Assembly: GCA_021734805.1 (NCBI GenBank)
Contig: JAIPIG010000015.1
Location: forward strand, 1-46,079
Direction of reading: 5' to 3'
From: Simkaniaceae bacterium
GTDB lineage: Bacteria; Chlamydiota; Chlamydiia; Chlamydiales; JACRBE01
DNA length: 46,079 nucleotides
The notes beneath the pieces are model-generated. The model had not been told where the DNA came from. It saw only the letters and a list, made by a program, of their open reading frames with translations, and searched no databases. Below, piece after piece: positions 25,913 through 34,600 of this stretch; within the stretch, counting starts at the first letter, position 1; each line of letters begins with the position of its first letter. A program made the position numbers and the translations under genes.

Positions 25913-27214
25913 ATGACAGCACTCATTCTTTTGATGGGAGGCGATGGAAAGAGGCTTTCAGCTCAACACCCTAAGCAATTTCTTCGCATCGATGGCGAGC
26001 CCATTTATCTCATCACATTGAAAAAATGCCTGGCAGCACACCCCTTTCAACAAATCATTTTATCCACTCATCCCGAGTGGATTAAGTCTGTACAAAAAGA
26101 AATACGAGAATGGCCCCACGTCATGGTCATTAAAGGAGGGGCATCGCGTCAAGCCTCCTCTTATCTAGCGCTTCAACAGTGCGCTTCTTCTATCGAATTT
26201 GTCATGATCCACGATGCTGTCCGCCCTTTTATCACCCCTGAGATCATTCAAAAAAATCTCGATGCAGTCAAGCGGTATGGAGCAGTCGACACGTGTATCC
26301 CGGCTACAGATACGCTCATTCAATCTCGAGAAGGAGACACCATCGAGGCAATGCCTTCCCGCTCCTCACTCTATCAGGGTCAAACCCCTCAAACATTTCG
26401 CCTAGATCTCATCCTAAAGGCCCATGAATGGGCCCTCTCCAAGGAACTCGTCGATCAAACGGATGATTGCCGCCTTGTGCATGCCATGGGGAAACCGATT
26501 CATATCGTACTCGGTTCACCCCAAAATTTTAAAATTACAACTACATTTGATTATGAAATGGCCTCTCTCTATCACCGTATCCATCAAGCCGAATGCAAAC
26601 CAACCCTATCTTTGAAAAATAAGCGCTTTGCTATCCCCGGTGGGCATGGAGGCATTGGACAAGCTATTTGCGCAGCGATCAAAGCTTCTGAAGGCATTGC
26701 AATTCCCCTCCCTCGCGCTGACCTAAAAGATCCTGAAACGATCAAAAAAACATTTCAACAACTGGGCGCACTGGATGGCCTCATCAATTGCATGGGATCA
26801 CTTATCGTCTCTCCGTTGCATCAATTAACCGGTCCCATGGTCGATCAAATGGCCTATGACAACTACCTCTCCTTAATGCACTGCTGCCGAGTCGCAGACA
26901 TCCAACAAGGAGGGCATATCTTAAATATCGGCTCCTCTTCATGGAGTAAAGGCCGCAAAGATTTTATCGTCTACTCGAGTTGTAAAGCCGCCCTTGTCAA
27001 CTTTACACAAGGGCTAGCAGAAGAGCGCCCCGAGCTTTATGTCAATATCCTCTCCCCTTCAAGGACAAATACGCCCCTGAGACAAAAATATTACCCCAAT
27101 GAGGATCCAAACACCCGACTCAAACCATCCGATGTCGCAAAGCGAGTGATCGATATCTTGTCTTCACAAGTTACCGCCCAACACTTCATACTTCCACATC
27201 ACATAGAACTATAG
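25913..27214 (+). CDS. IspD-like cytidylyltransferase fused to a short-chain dehydrogenase (Bcs1/TarIJ-like)
   Basis: Two-domain protein of 433 residues. The N-terminal 225 residues are an IspD/TarI cytidylyltransferase: MGGDGKRLSAQHPKQFL, FVMIHDAVRPFI, GQTPQTF, QTDDCRLV, FKITTTFDYE. Residues about 233-433 are an SDR: GGHGGIG dinucleotide motif and YSSCK (catalytic Tyr and Lys), then NILSPSRTNTP. This arrangement matches bifunctional CDP-ribitol synthases such as Haemophilus Bcs1, which reduce ribulose-5-phosphate and then activate ribitol-phosphate. MEP-pathway IspD activity for the first domain is the alternative. The ribosome site is AGGAAGG before ATG 25913. Confidence 0.85.
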   Translation: MTALILLMGGDGKRLSAQHPKQFLRIDGEPIYLITLKKCLAAHPFQQIILSTHPEWIKSVQKEIREWPHVMVIKGGASRQASSYLALQQCASSIEFVMIHDAVRPFITPEIIQKNLDAVKRYGAVDTCIPATDTLIQSREGDTIEAMPSRSSLYQGQTPQTFRLDLILKAHEWALSKELVDQTDDCRLVHAMGKPIHIVLGSPQNFKITTTFDYEMASLYHRIHQAECKPTLSLKNKRFAIPGGHGGIGQAICAAIKASEGIAIPLPRADLKDPETIKKTFQQLGALDGLINCMGSLIVSPLHQLTGPMVDQMAYDNYLSLMHCCRVADIQQGGHILNIGSSSWSKGRKDFIVYSSCKAALVNFTQGLAEERPELYVNILSPSRTNTPLRQKYYPNEDPNTRLKPSDVAKRVIDILSSQVTAQHFILPHHIEL

Positions 27215-27339
27215 ATATAAAAAATAGGTCTTACTATTTCTGCCTTATTCACATAATCATACAACCCTTGAATTATACCTGTGTTATAACCGAGGATCGT
27301 TGATACGTAATTTTATGAATCTGAATGAAAAAAGAGAAT

Positions 27340-27411
27340 GAGACTTGATGGATTTGAACCATCGACCCTCTCCTTAAAAGGGAGATGCTCTACCGCTGAG
27401 CTAAAGTCTCA
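27340..27411 (-). tRNA. tRNA-Lys (anticodon UUU)
   Basis: A full cloverleaf reads from the minus strand: acceptor GAGACTT/AAGTCTC with discriminator A, D stem GCTC/GAGC, anticodon loop CTTTTAA between TCTCC and GGAGA, T arm GATGG-TTCAAAT-CCATC. The anticodon is TTT. CCA is not encoded. It lies 6 bases after tRNA-Glu in the same direction. Confidence 0.96.
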
Positions 27412-27417
27412 TTACGT

Positions 27418-27492
27418 TGACCCCAAGGGGATTCGAACCCCTGTTGCCAGGATGAAAACCTGATGTCCTAGACCGGGCTAGACGATGGGGCC
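27418..27492 (-). tRNA. tRNA-Glu (anticodon UUC)
   Basis: Minus-strand cloverleaf of 75 bases: acceptor GGCCCCA/TGGGGTC with discriminator A, anticodon loop TTTTCAT between TCAGG and CCTGG, T arm AGGGG-TTCGAAT-CCCCT. The anticodon is TTC. No CCA encoded. It is the first tRNA of a two-tRNA transcript. Confidence 0.95.
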
Positions 27493-27590
27493 AATAATTT
27501 AGAATCTGGTTGGCTCCTCTATTTAATAGAGGTGCCCGCTAAACATAGGCCAAATTTTACTGAAGAGACCTATTTTTTCACAAGTGATTT

Positions 27591-27897
27591 ATCTCGACTT
27601 TGTAACTTTTTGAGTTTGAGAGCCTCGATATACCGAAATGAGTTGAAGAATTGGGGTTTTAGCTTTGATGGCGCTTCGAATTTTTATCAGGCTTTAGCCG
27701 GCTTAATTTTTTGATCCTATTGAAGATAGGTCAAAAAATTAAGGGTAAAAAGTCGAAGATGCCGGCGAAGATAAAAACCAATTCTTCAATTTATTTCGGT
27801 ATATATTTGTTTTCGGGGGGTTATTTAAACTAGAGAGTGGGTTTTCTACCCCTTCCTAGTTTAAATAATCTCCCGGCTCGACCATAGGTCGAGAGCA
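27591..27897. repeat. Family 2 element, interrupted by a family 1 element
   Basis: The left end (CTCGACTTTGTAACTTTTTG, 27593 on) is followed by GAGAGCCTCGATA, then a family 1 insertion (27631-27801), then TTTGTTTTCGGGG, a strong hairpin (stem TTATTTAAACTAG/CTAGTTTAAATAA, 27821-27868) and CTCGACC-ATA-GGTCGAG. The right end is missing and merges with the frr stop. Apart from the insertion it aligns along its length with 31179-31310. Confidence 0.8.
27631..27801. mobile_element. Family 1 MITE-like element, 171 bases
   Basis: Starts TACCGAAATGAGTTGAAG and ends with the complement, giving imperfect inverted ends of about 37 bases, flanked by TA (27629-27630 and 27802-27803). About 73 bases at the left end match the copy at 43599-43702 with only a few changes. 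It is inserted into the family 2 element. A short open frame through it (27532-27714) is only a by-product. Confidence 0.85.
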
Positions 27898-27901
27898 AAG
27901 T

Positions 27902-28453
27902 TTAAACAGAGAGGATTTCTTTTTCTCTTTCGGCAAATTTCTCATCAATTTGCTTACAAAAGTCATCCGTTAAAGTTTGAACTTCCTTTTCCATTTTTTT
28001 GACTTGGTCTTCCGTAAAATCACCGTCGCTTTTTTTCTTTTTGACCATATCGTTGGCTTTTCTACGCACTTCGCGGATGGAAATTTTGGCTTCTTCCGCT
28101 TTTTTCTTACCCAACTTCACGATATCTTTTCTCACATCTTCAGAAAGCGGTGGAACGGGAACGCGCACGGTATGTCCATCGACAATCGCTTGGAGATTTA
28201 AATTCGCCTTCTCAATGGATTTAGCAATCGCTCCTGCCGTTTGAGGATCAAAGGGTGAAATCATTAATTGACGCCCTTCGGACACAGTGACATTCCCAAG
28301 ACTTTTGATGCTCATGTGTGTCCCATAGACTTCAACTTGAACTTCATCGAGCATACCCGGATTGGCTCGGCCTGTTCTTAAATGTTTCATCTCTTTTAAA
28401 AAATGTTGGAAAACCTCTTCCATCATTTTCTTTGTTTCTTTTTTTACATCCAT
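27902..28453 (-). CDS. frr: Ribosome recycling factor
   Basis: RRF of 183 residues, full length. Family segments are FLKEMKHLRTGRANPGMLD near the N-terminus, VPVPPLSEDVRKDIVKLGKK in the middle and the C-terminal helix with TDDFCKQIDEKFAEREKEIL. It splits post-termination ribosomes with EF-G. It is the last gene of rpsB-tsf-pyrH-frr, 5 bases after pyrH. Its stop lies directly at the truncated edge of the family 2 repeat. Confidence 0.97.
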   Translation of the reverse strand: MDVKKETKKMMEEVFQHFLKEMKHLRTGRANPGMLDEVQVEVYGTHMSIKSLGNVTVSEGRQLMISPFDPQTAGAIAKSIEKANLNLQAIVDGHTVRVPVPPLSEDVRKDIVKLGKKKAEEAKISIREVRRKANDMVKKKKSDGDFTEDQVKKMEKEVQTLTDDFCKQIDEKFAEREKEILSV

Positions 28454-28458
28454 GATCG

Positions 28459-29184
28459 TTATTCACCTTCAGTTACAATGGTTCCAATGGGTTCTTGATA
28501 TAACACCTTTAATAACGCTTCTTTTGAAAATAAATTGACAACTTGAATCGGAATTTGGTTTTCGCGGCACAAGGCGATCGCCGTTGCATCCATCACATTG
28601 AGTCTTTGATTTAAGACATCGTTATAGGTCAATTTGGAAAAAATTTGAGCGTCAGCATATTGTTTAGGATCTTTATCATAAACACCATCTACTTTTGTCG
28701 CCTTAATTAAAATCGAGCAGTCCATTTCAATCGCTCGAAGGGCTGCAGCCGTATCGGTTGAAAAGTAGGGATTCCCCGTACCGCCGACAAAAAATAAAAT
28801 CGTCTGATCCGATAAAAGCGCTTTGGCTTTTGCCCATTCAAAGGGCTCTGCAATGTGATTGAGCGGGATAGCGCTCATCACATGACTTTTAAACCCGAGT
28901 TTTTGAATCATTTGCGAAAGAATGATGCCATTGATCGCTGTTGCCAGCATTCCAATATGATCGGCAGGTGTTTTAGAAAGACCAAATTGTGGAGCTTGAT
29001 TTCCACGAAAGATATTACCACCACCCACAACAACACCGATTTCAACACCGGTCTTTTTCATTGCAATGATTGCATCGGCAATGTGTTGACATGCAGTATG
29101 GTCAACTCCTGTGGGGCTCTTGTGATCTGCAAGAGCCTCACCGGATAACTTGAGAAGGACCCTATCATATGCTAATTGTGGCAT
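28459..29184 (-). CDS. pyrH: UMP kinase
   Basis: Hexameric bacterial UMP kinase of 241 residues (amino-acid kinase fold). Motifs: VLLKLSGEAL, GVVVGGGNIFRG, FVGGTGNPYFSTDTAAALRA, KATKVDGVYDKDPK. It makes UDP from UMP, needed for nucleotide sugar synthesis as well as RNA. It sits between tsf and frr in the conserved bacterial order. Confidence 0.97.
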   Translation of the reverse strand: MPQLAYDRVLLKLSGEALADHKSPTGVDHTACQHIADAIIAMKKTGVEIGVVVGGGNIFRGNQAPQFGLSKTPADHIGMLATAINGIILSQMIQKLGFKSHVMSAIPLNHIAEPFEWAKAKALLSDQTILFFVGGTGNPYFSTDTAAALRAIEMDCSILIKATKVDGVYDKDPKQYADAQIFSKLTYNDVLNQRLNVMDATAIALCRENQIPIQVVNLFSKEALLKVLYQEPIGTIVTEGE

Positions 29185-29204
29185 GGGCTAGGCCCCTCTT
29201 TTTT

Positions 29205-30047
29205 TTATGCGCCGATTTGCCAGCGGAGGAAACGATGTAAAGTCAGAGCCTTACCCTCTTGTTTTCCTTTAGCTGCAATGACTTGTTCTATTGTCATTGA
29301 AGGATCGCGCACGTATTTTTGACGGATTAAGCACACCTGATCGAAGAATGCGTTGAGTTTACCTTCAACGATTTTATCTTGGATATTTGCAGGCTTATTT
29401 TGAACTTGATTACGAGCGATATCGTCTTCACGCGCTTTAATATCGGCAGGCACCTCTTCAGGAGAGAGATACTCGGGAAATTCAGCAGCAACGTGCATTG
29501 CAATACCGCGAGCGAGTTCTTGTTCTTGATCTGATCCGGCAATTTCCACAAGAGATAGAATTTTTCCACCCATATGTGAGTAAACACCAAAAGAATGATT
29601 CGCCGGTTTTTTAATCAGTTCAATTCTACGAATACGGAGATTTTCTCCGAGACTTTGAATTTGCTCGGCACGGCACTCGTCAACTGTCATTCCACTGCTT
29701 GTTTGGCATGTTAAAAACTGATCGAGATCTGTTGATTGGTGCTTAAGCAACTCTTCAGCAACCATTTTAGCAAATTCTTGGAAACGCTCATTTTGAACAA
29801 CAAAATCCGTCTCTGCATTAATTTCAACAATGGCAATCGAATGATCGTCTTCGACAAAATTAACCATTCCCTCATTTGTCTCGCGAGACTCTTTTTTGAC
29901 GGCTGAAGCCATTCCGGCTTTTCTTAGAATATTAATAGCTTCCTCGATATCACCATTGGCTTTGTCTAGGGCTTCTTTACATTTCCCCATGCCAACACCG
30001 GTACGATCGCGAAGTTCTTTAACCATTGAAGCGGTCACATTAGACAT
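29205..30047 (-). CDS. tsf: Elongation factor Ts
   Basis: EF-Ts of 280 residues. The N-terminal UBA-like segment VKELRDRTGVGMGKCKEALD and the TDFVVQNERFQEFA motif of the core identify it. It exchanges nucleotide on EF-Tu. It follows rpsB with 2 bases between them. The start is at 30047; AGAG upstream serves as ribosome site. Confidence 0.97.
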   Translation of the reverse strand: MSNVTASMVKELRDRTGVGMGKCKEALDKANGDIEEAINILRKAGMASAVKKESRETNEGMVNFVEDDHSIAIVEINAETDFVVQNERFQEFAKMVAEELLKHQSTDLDQFLTCQTSSGMTVDECRAEQIQSLGENLRIRRIELIKKPANHSFGVYSHMGGKILSLVEIAGSDQEQELARGIAMHVAAEFPEYLSPEEVPADIKAREDDIARNQVQNKPANIQDKIVEGKLNAFFDQVCLIRQKYVRDPSMTIEQVIAAKGKQEGKALTLHRFLRWQIGA

Positions 30048-30049
30048 GA

Positions 30050-30928
30050 TTAACTCTCCGTTTCTTGCGACTGTTGTTTTGATTTAGTTGGGGCTGCATA
30101 TTTAGCTCGGGGAGCATGTGCCTTTCTCGGTGCAGCTTCTTCTGACTCTTCTTCCGCTTTTTCTCTGAACTCAGCACTAGTTTCACCCCTAGCTACAGCA
30201 CTTGCAAAAGAGTCCTCTTTGGCTACGGGGATATTCATCTCATTTTTCTTTTGAATGATGGCGCGTGTTAAAGACGAAAGAATCAACTTGATACTCTTTA
30301 ACGCATCATCGTTACATGCAATGACATGATCAATTGGATCCGGATCGCAGTTCGTATCGACTAAGGCCATGACGGGGATTCCCAGTTTTTTCGCTTCGGC
30401 GACAGCAATATGCTCTCTACCCGGATCAACAACGACAAGAAGCCCGGGCATTTTTTTCAAAGTGCGAATCCCGGATAAACCTTTATCAAGCTTTTGGTGT
30501 GTCTTAGATAATTTCGAAAGCTCTTTCTTTGTTAACCCCTCACCACCTTTAGTGATGTCTTTTTCAATTTTTTCCAGTTTCTTGACCGATTTGCGGATCG
30601 TTGTCAGGTTCGTTAACATACCGCCGAGCCATCTCTCACAGACATAAAATTCACCACACTCTTCTGCACACTCACGAACCACTTCTTTTGCTTGTTTTTT
30701 TGTTCCGACAAAGAGAATGCTCTTATGGTCCGCAACATATTCTTCTACGAGGCGCATCGCATCGCGAAGCTGTTGGATCGTTTTTGACAAATCAATAATG
30801 TAAATCCCATTGAGCTCTTTGAAAATATAGCATTTCATTTTGGGATTCCAGCGATGGCGTTGATGGCCAAAATGAGCTCCTGACTCAAGAAGGTCCTTTA
30901 CTGTAACTTGTTGTTTAGTTTGTTCCAA
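30050..30928 (-). CDS. rpsB: 30S ribosomal protein S2
   Basis: S2 protein of 292 residues. Core motifs: LLESGAHFGHQRHRWNPKMK, FVGTKKQAKEVVRE, RWLGGMLTNLTTIRKSVKKL, MPGLLVVVDPGREHIAV. About 45 residues at the C-terminus form a charged Ala/Glu/Lys-rich tail beyond the usual end. The start codon is TTG at 30928, with GAGGATGAT just upstream; no in-frame ATG is nearby. It heads the operon rpsB-tsf-pyrH-frr, with a GC-rich leader region upstream. Confidence 0.96.
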   Translation of the reverse strand: MEQTKQQVTVKDLLESGAHFGHQRHRWNPKMKCYIFKELNGIYIIDLSKTIQQLRDAMRLVEEYVADHKSILFVGTKKQAKEVVRECAEECGEFYVCERWLGGMLTNLTTIRKSVKKLEKIEKDITKGGEGLTKKELSKLSKTHQKLDKGLSGIRTLKKMPGLLVVVDPGREHIAVAEAKKLGIPVMALVDTNCDPDPIDHVIACNDDALKSIKLILSSLTRAIIQKKNEMNIPVAKEDSFASAVARGETSAEFREKAEEESEEAAPRKAHAPRAKYAAPTKSKQQSQETES

Positions 30929-31010
30929 ATCATCCTCATAGTTGAACGGAGGCCGAGCTGCAATCTCCCTGCTCCAGTGCGGGGAGTTAAGCTGCCGCCG
31001 ATGTGATAGC
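30929..31010 (-). promoter_or_regulatory. Structured leader before rpsB (possible S2 autoregulation)
   Basis: This stretch is clearly richer in GC than its surroundings and can fold: CTCCC/GGGAG near 30970-30990 with further pairing around GGCAGC and GAGCTGC. It ends at the rpsB TTG start. Autogenous control by S2 through a leader RNA is known in other bacteria. Fold and role here are inferred. Confidence 0.35.
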
Positions 31011-31031
31011 TAATTATTCCTTAACCGTCAA

Positions 31032-31059
31032 AAATCTCCTCTATCCATAGAGGAGATTT
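31032..31059. terminator. Hairpin terminator or attenuator upstream of rpsB
   Basis: Perfect 12-base stem AAATCTCCTCTA/TAGAGGAGATTT with loop TCCA and T runs on both sides (six T on plus, five T on minus). It lies about 100 bases before rpsB; it could end transcripts from the right or act as an attenuator of the rpsB operon. Confidence 0.7.
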
Positions 31060-31178
31060 TTTAAATCTTTATATCTGCTGTAAACTCAAAATGACAAAAA
31101 TCATCCAAAGTTTGGTTAAAAAAATACCATTCCCGGGAATTTAAAACAAGGCCGGCCCTCATTTCTCGTAAATTCAGA

Positions 31179-31363
31179 GCTCGACTTTGCAACTTTTTGG
31201 ATCTGAAGGCCTCGATATCTTTGTTTTCGGGGGAGTTATTAAAACCGGGAAAGGGGTTTTTTACCCCTTCCCGGTTTTAATAATCTCCCAGTTCGACCAT
31301 AGATCGAGCGCATGATGCGCAAAAGATCGAGGCAGGCAGACCCAAAAAGTTGCAAAATCGAGC
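31179..31363. repeat. Family 2 element, complete copy of 185 bases
   Basis: Inverted ends GCTCGACTTTGCAACTTTTT on the left and the complement of AAAAAGTTGCAAAATCGAGC on the right differ at one position in 22. Pairing extends more weakly for another 16 bases. A central hairpin has stem TTATTAAAACCGGGA/TCCCGGTTTTAATAA (31237-31283). It encodes no protein. It aligns with 27591-27897 and carries the unoccupied site CCTCGATATCTTTG. Confidence 0.85.
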
Positions 31364-31400
31364 GGTCGAATCATCTCGGTTTTGAACCTTATTTGGGAAG

Positions 31401-31437
31401 AAAAAAAGCCGTTAAATAAAAATATATTTAACGGCTT
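31401..31437 (-). terminator. Rho-independent terminator of tRNA-Gly
   Basis: Stem AAGCCGTTAAATA/TATTTAACGGCTT (13 pairs) with a 6-base loop; on the minus strand it is followed by a run of seven T. It begins 13 bases after the tRNA-Gly 3' end. Confidence 0.88.
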
Positions 31438-31449
31438 GAACTCGAACTT

Positions 31450-31520
31450 AGCGCCTGAACAGAATCGAACTGTCACTAATAGCTTGGAAGGCTATTGTTC
31501 TACCATTGAACTACAGGCGC
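31450..31520 (-). tRNA. tRNA-Gly (anticodon UCC)
   Basis: Minus-strand cloverleaf of 71 bases: acceptor GCGCCTG/CAGGCGC with discriminator T (as usual for bacterial Gly), anticodon loop CTTCCAA between ATAGC and GCTAT, T arm ACAG-TTCGATT-CTGT. The anticodon is TCC. It sits alone, with its own terminator, between rpsB and the PBP2 gene. Confidence 0.95.
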
Positions 31521-31612
31521 AAAAAAACTTGAACTAAAGATTAATTCTACGATCGATTTAAATTCAAGAAAAATCAGTTCAAGAAAATCAGCCCCTTTCA
31601 TATGCTGAGCCT

Positions 31613-34600
31613 ATGCTCAAAGATGATATCCCCCAAAAGGCTAATCGCCTTTTAATGTTTATTTTAGTCATTTTTATTCTCATCGGGATTAGGGTCGTTA
31701 TTTTGACGACGCTACAATATCCCTATTACTCCGAGCTGTCCAAAAAACCCCAATATAAATCTTTAATTGAGCCGGCTAATCGCGGCTCGATTGTCGATCG
31801 AGACAACCACCTCCTTGCAGCCAACCGGATCCAGTATAATGCCGCCGTCCAATTTGATGAGATCCGCACCATTCCCAAAATAGTTTGGAAGAAAAGACCC
31901 TGGAGAAAACGGGAAAAAATCCAATACCGCAAGCTCTATATTGAACGGCTCGCTTCCATCCTTGGGGAAAAACTGCATATCAACCCCCTCTATATCGAGG
32001 ACATGATCTATAGCAACGCGGCGATTTTCCCAAGTACCCCCTTTATCATCAAGGAGGGGATTGATGAGGCCACTTATTATGAACTGCGCATGCTAGAGAG
32101 AAAAATGCCGGGGCTTAAAGCGCAAATGCAAGCCAAGCGCACTTATCCCAATGGGAAAACGGCTTGTCATGTATTGGGATATATGGGAGCCATTAATGGG
32201 AGTGAACACTTTAAAATCCTGCAAGAAATCGAGAAGCTGAGCACCTTTCTTCAAAAAAGAGAAGAGGGCCTCCCTGAAATTCTCCCCCCCAATCACAACA
32301 CCGTTGAGTCGGCAAGACGACGTCTGGCAGAATTAAAAGAGAAGTCCTACTCAATTACCACTTCTATCGGAAAAGCCGGGATTGAAAAGTGTTTTGATAC
32401 CGAACTGAGAGGCTACTATGGCAGAAAAAAATATGAAGTGAATACACATGGCCATCTCATCAGAGAACTCCCCGATTCATACCATGCAACGCCCGGAAAG
32501 CGCTTTTATCTCAACCTCTCGACTGAGATGCAAACCTTGGCTGAAGAGCTTCTCGCTCAACATGAAATCAAACGAGACCAGAGATTTCGCATCGCGGGTA
32601 AGAATCACAATTTGATTCATGCCCCTTGGATTAAAGGAGGCGCTATCATCGCTATAGACCCAAAAACGGGAGCTATCTTGGCTCTTGCCTCATATCCCCG
32701 TTTTGATCCGAATGACTTTATTTTTTCCGGAAGTCATGAGGAAAAAAAAGCTAAGCAAGTCAACATTGCAAAGTGGCTGGAAACACCTCAATACATTGGC
32801 AAAATTTGGGATGGCAAATGCCCTTTAGAGCGCGAATTATTTTCTCCTCTCAAAGGGGGATACTATACTCAAACGCAACAGCTGGATTGGGAAACCTATC
32901 TCGATTATATTCTATCTAAAAATTCTCAGGTCAAAGCAGCTCTTAAAAACGTCTCTTCAATTAAAGTCTCTCTTCAAATCCAAAAGCTGTGCCAAACTCT
33001 CATCGACTTATGCGATGATGCCCCGTTCAATATCATCATTGACCTTCTCTACTCCGGAGAAAAAAGCCGGCTATCTCGACAGTCTACCGATATCATCACA
33101 CTCCAGTACACCCAAGATTGCTTCTTAAAAAATGCGGAACAAATCAGCCATATTAAACTAGCCCTTGATCCCTATTTATTAGGCCTCGACTATAATGACG
33201 ATAAACTCCTATTCCTTGACTTATGCCGTTTGGTCTCCCCTTTAGAGCGCTTTAGCAGTGCGCTCATTGAAGTGATGCAAGATTTTTCTTTCTCGGAATA
33301 TCGCCGCCTCAATCAGGCCTTTGCTCAAATCGAAGATCATCTCAAACCCTTAATCCGCGATCTCTACAAACAGGAAGATTTTCTTCAATGGAGACAGACG
33401 CATTTTAAATCCTACTTAAAAGAAATGCGGCAACGGGAAAAAGAAAACAAGACCTATCAAAAACCCTATCTGGAATACTTAACGCAAAAAGAAAAGGAAC
33501 TCTTCACCGCGTTTTATGACAAAAATCGATGGCAGTTTATCGCCGCTTTCCTATCTATTCCCTTACCTCATGAGCCAACAATTGATCTCTATTGCAAGGC
33601 GTGCACTCAACTCTCATTTAAACTGATTCAAGCGGAATCCGATTTCCAAGTTTTGCGCCATACCCTCAAGCGCTTTGCTTCTGACGAAGCCCTTGCTCTA
33701 CTTCAATCTTTTGCTACTTTTGACGATTTAAACGCCCCTCTCTGGGGCTATTACCATCTCAGACATATCTCTTTGCAAAACGAAACACAAAGAGAACTTG
33801 CCATGCACTTTTACCCCTTATCCGGATTTGGATATGCCCGCTCTTATGCCTTTCAAGAGTCCGCCCCTTTGGGATCCATTTTTAAAATCATCACCGCACT
33901 CGAATCGCTAGACCAAATCTATTCCCCGGATCGACCCGATAAACTCAATCCTATGACAATTATTGACAATTCCGACCCCAAAATGAAGGAGAGAGCCAAA
34001 CAGATCCTCGGCTATCATGTAGACGGGCGTAAAATCACCAGGCATTATCGAGGAGGACGCCTCCCCGCCAGTTACAAAAAAGTGGGTAAAATTGATTTGC
34101 AAGGAGCTTTTGAATACTCGAGTAACATTTATTTTTCCCTCTTAGCCTCGGATATTTTAAAAAAACCAACAGATCTCACGCGCCTGTCCAGACAAATGAG
34201 TTTAGGTGAAAAAACAGGGCTCGATCTTCCCGGTGAAGTGCGCGGCATCCTTCCTACTGATATTGTCGATAATTTAACGGGACTTTACGCTCTTGCAATT
34301 GGACAACATTCCATGGTTGTGACTCCTATTCAAACGGCAGTGATGATGTCTACCGTAAGCAATGGGGGCAGAGTCCTCAAACCCGAAATGATTCATAAAA
34401 TTGAAAGCGAGCAGCATTTTCATGAACGCAATTTGACCCGCCAATATTTCCCCTATAAAGACTATCTCAACTCCGTTGGAATCGATTTCCCCCTTTTTAC
34501 GGAGACCGTTGAAAGGGAGAAAAAAATCCTATCGCACCCTATTTGCCCCTCTATTATTCGACAACTCAACTACCCGAAAGAAGTGAAACATTATTTATTT

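Noticed and set aside
27532-27714. Plus-strand frame of 60 residues, similar to one at 43478-43690
   Set aside because: The similarity comes from the shared family 1 repeat; the frame crosses two different elements.
27821-27868. Simple terminator of frr
   Set aside because: The stem is strong, but no T run follows on the minus strand and it belongs to the family 2 repeat; a role in ending transcripts cannot be excluded.
27591-31363. CRISPR array
   Set aside because: The repeats are few, long, inverted and not evenly spaced; no cas genes are present.
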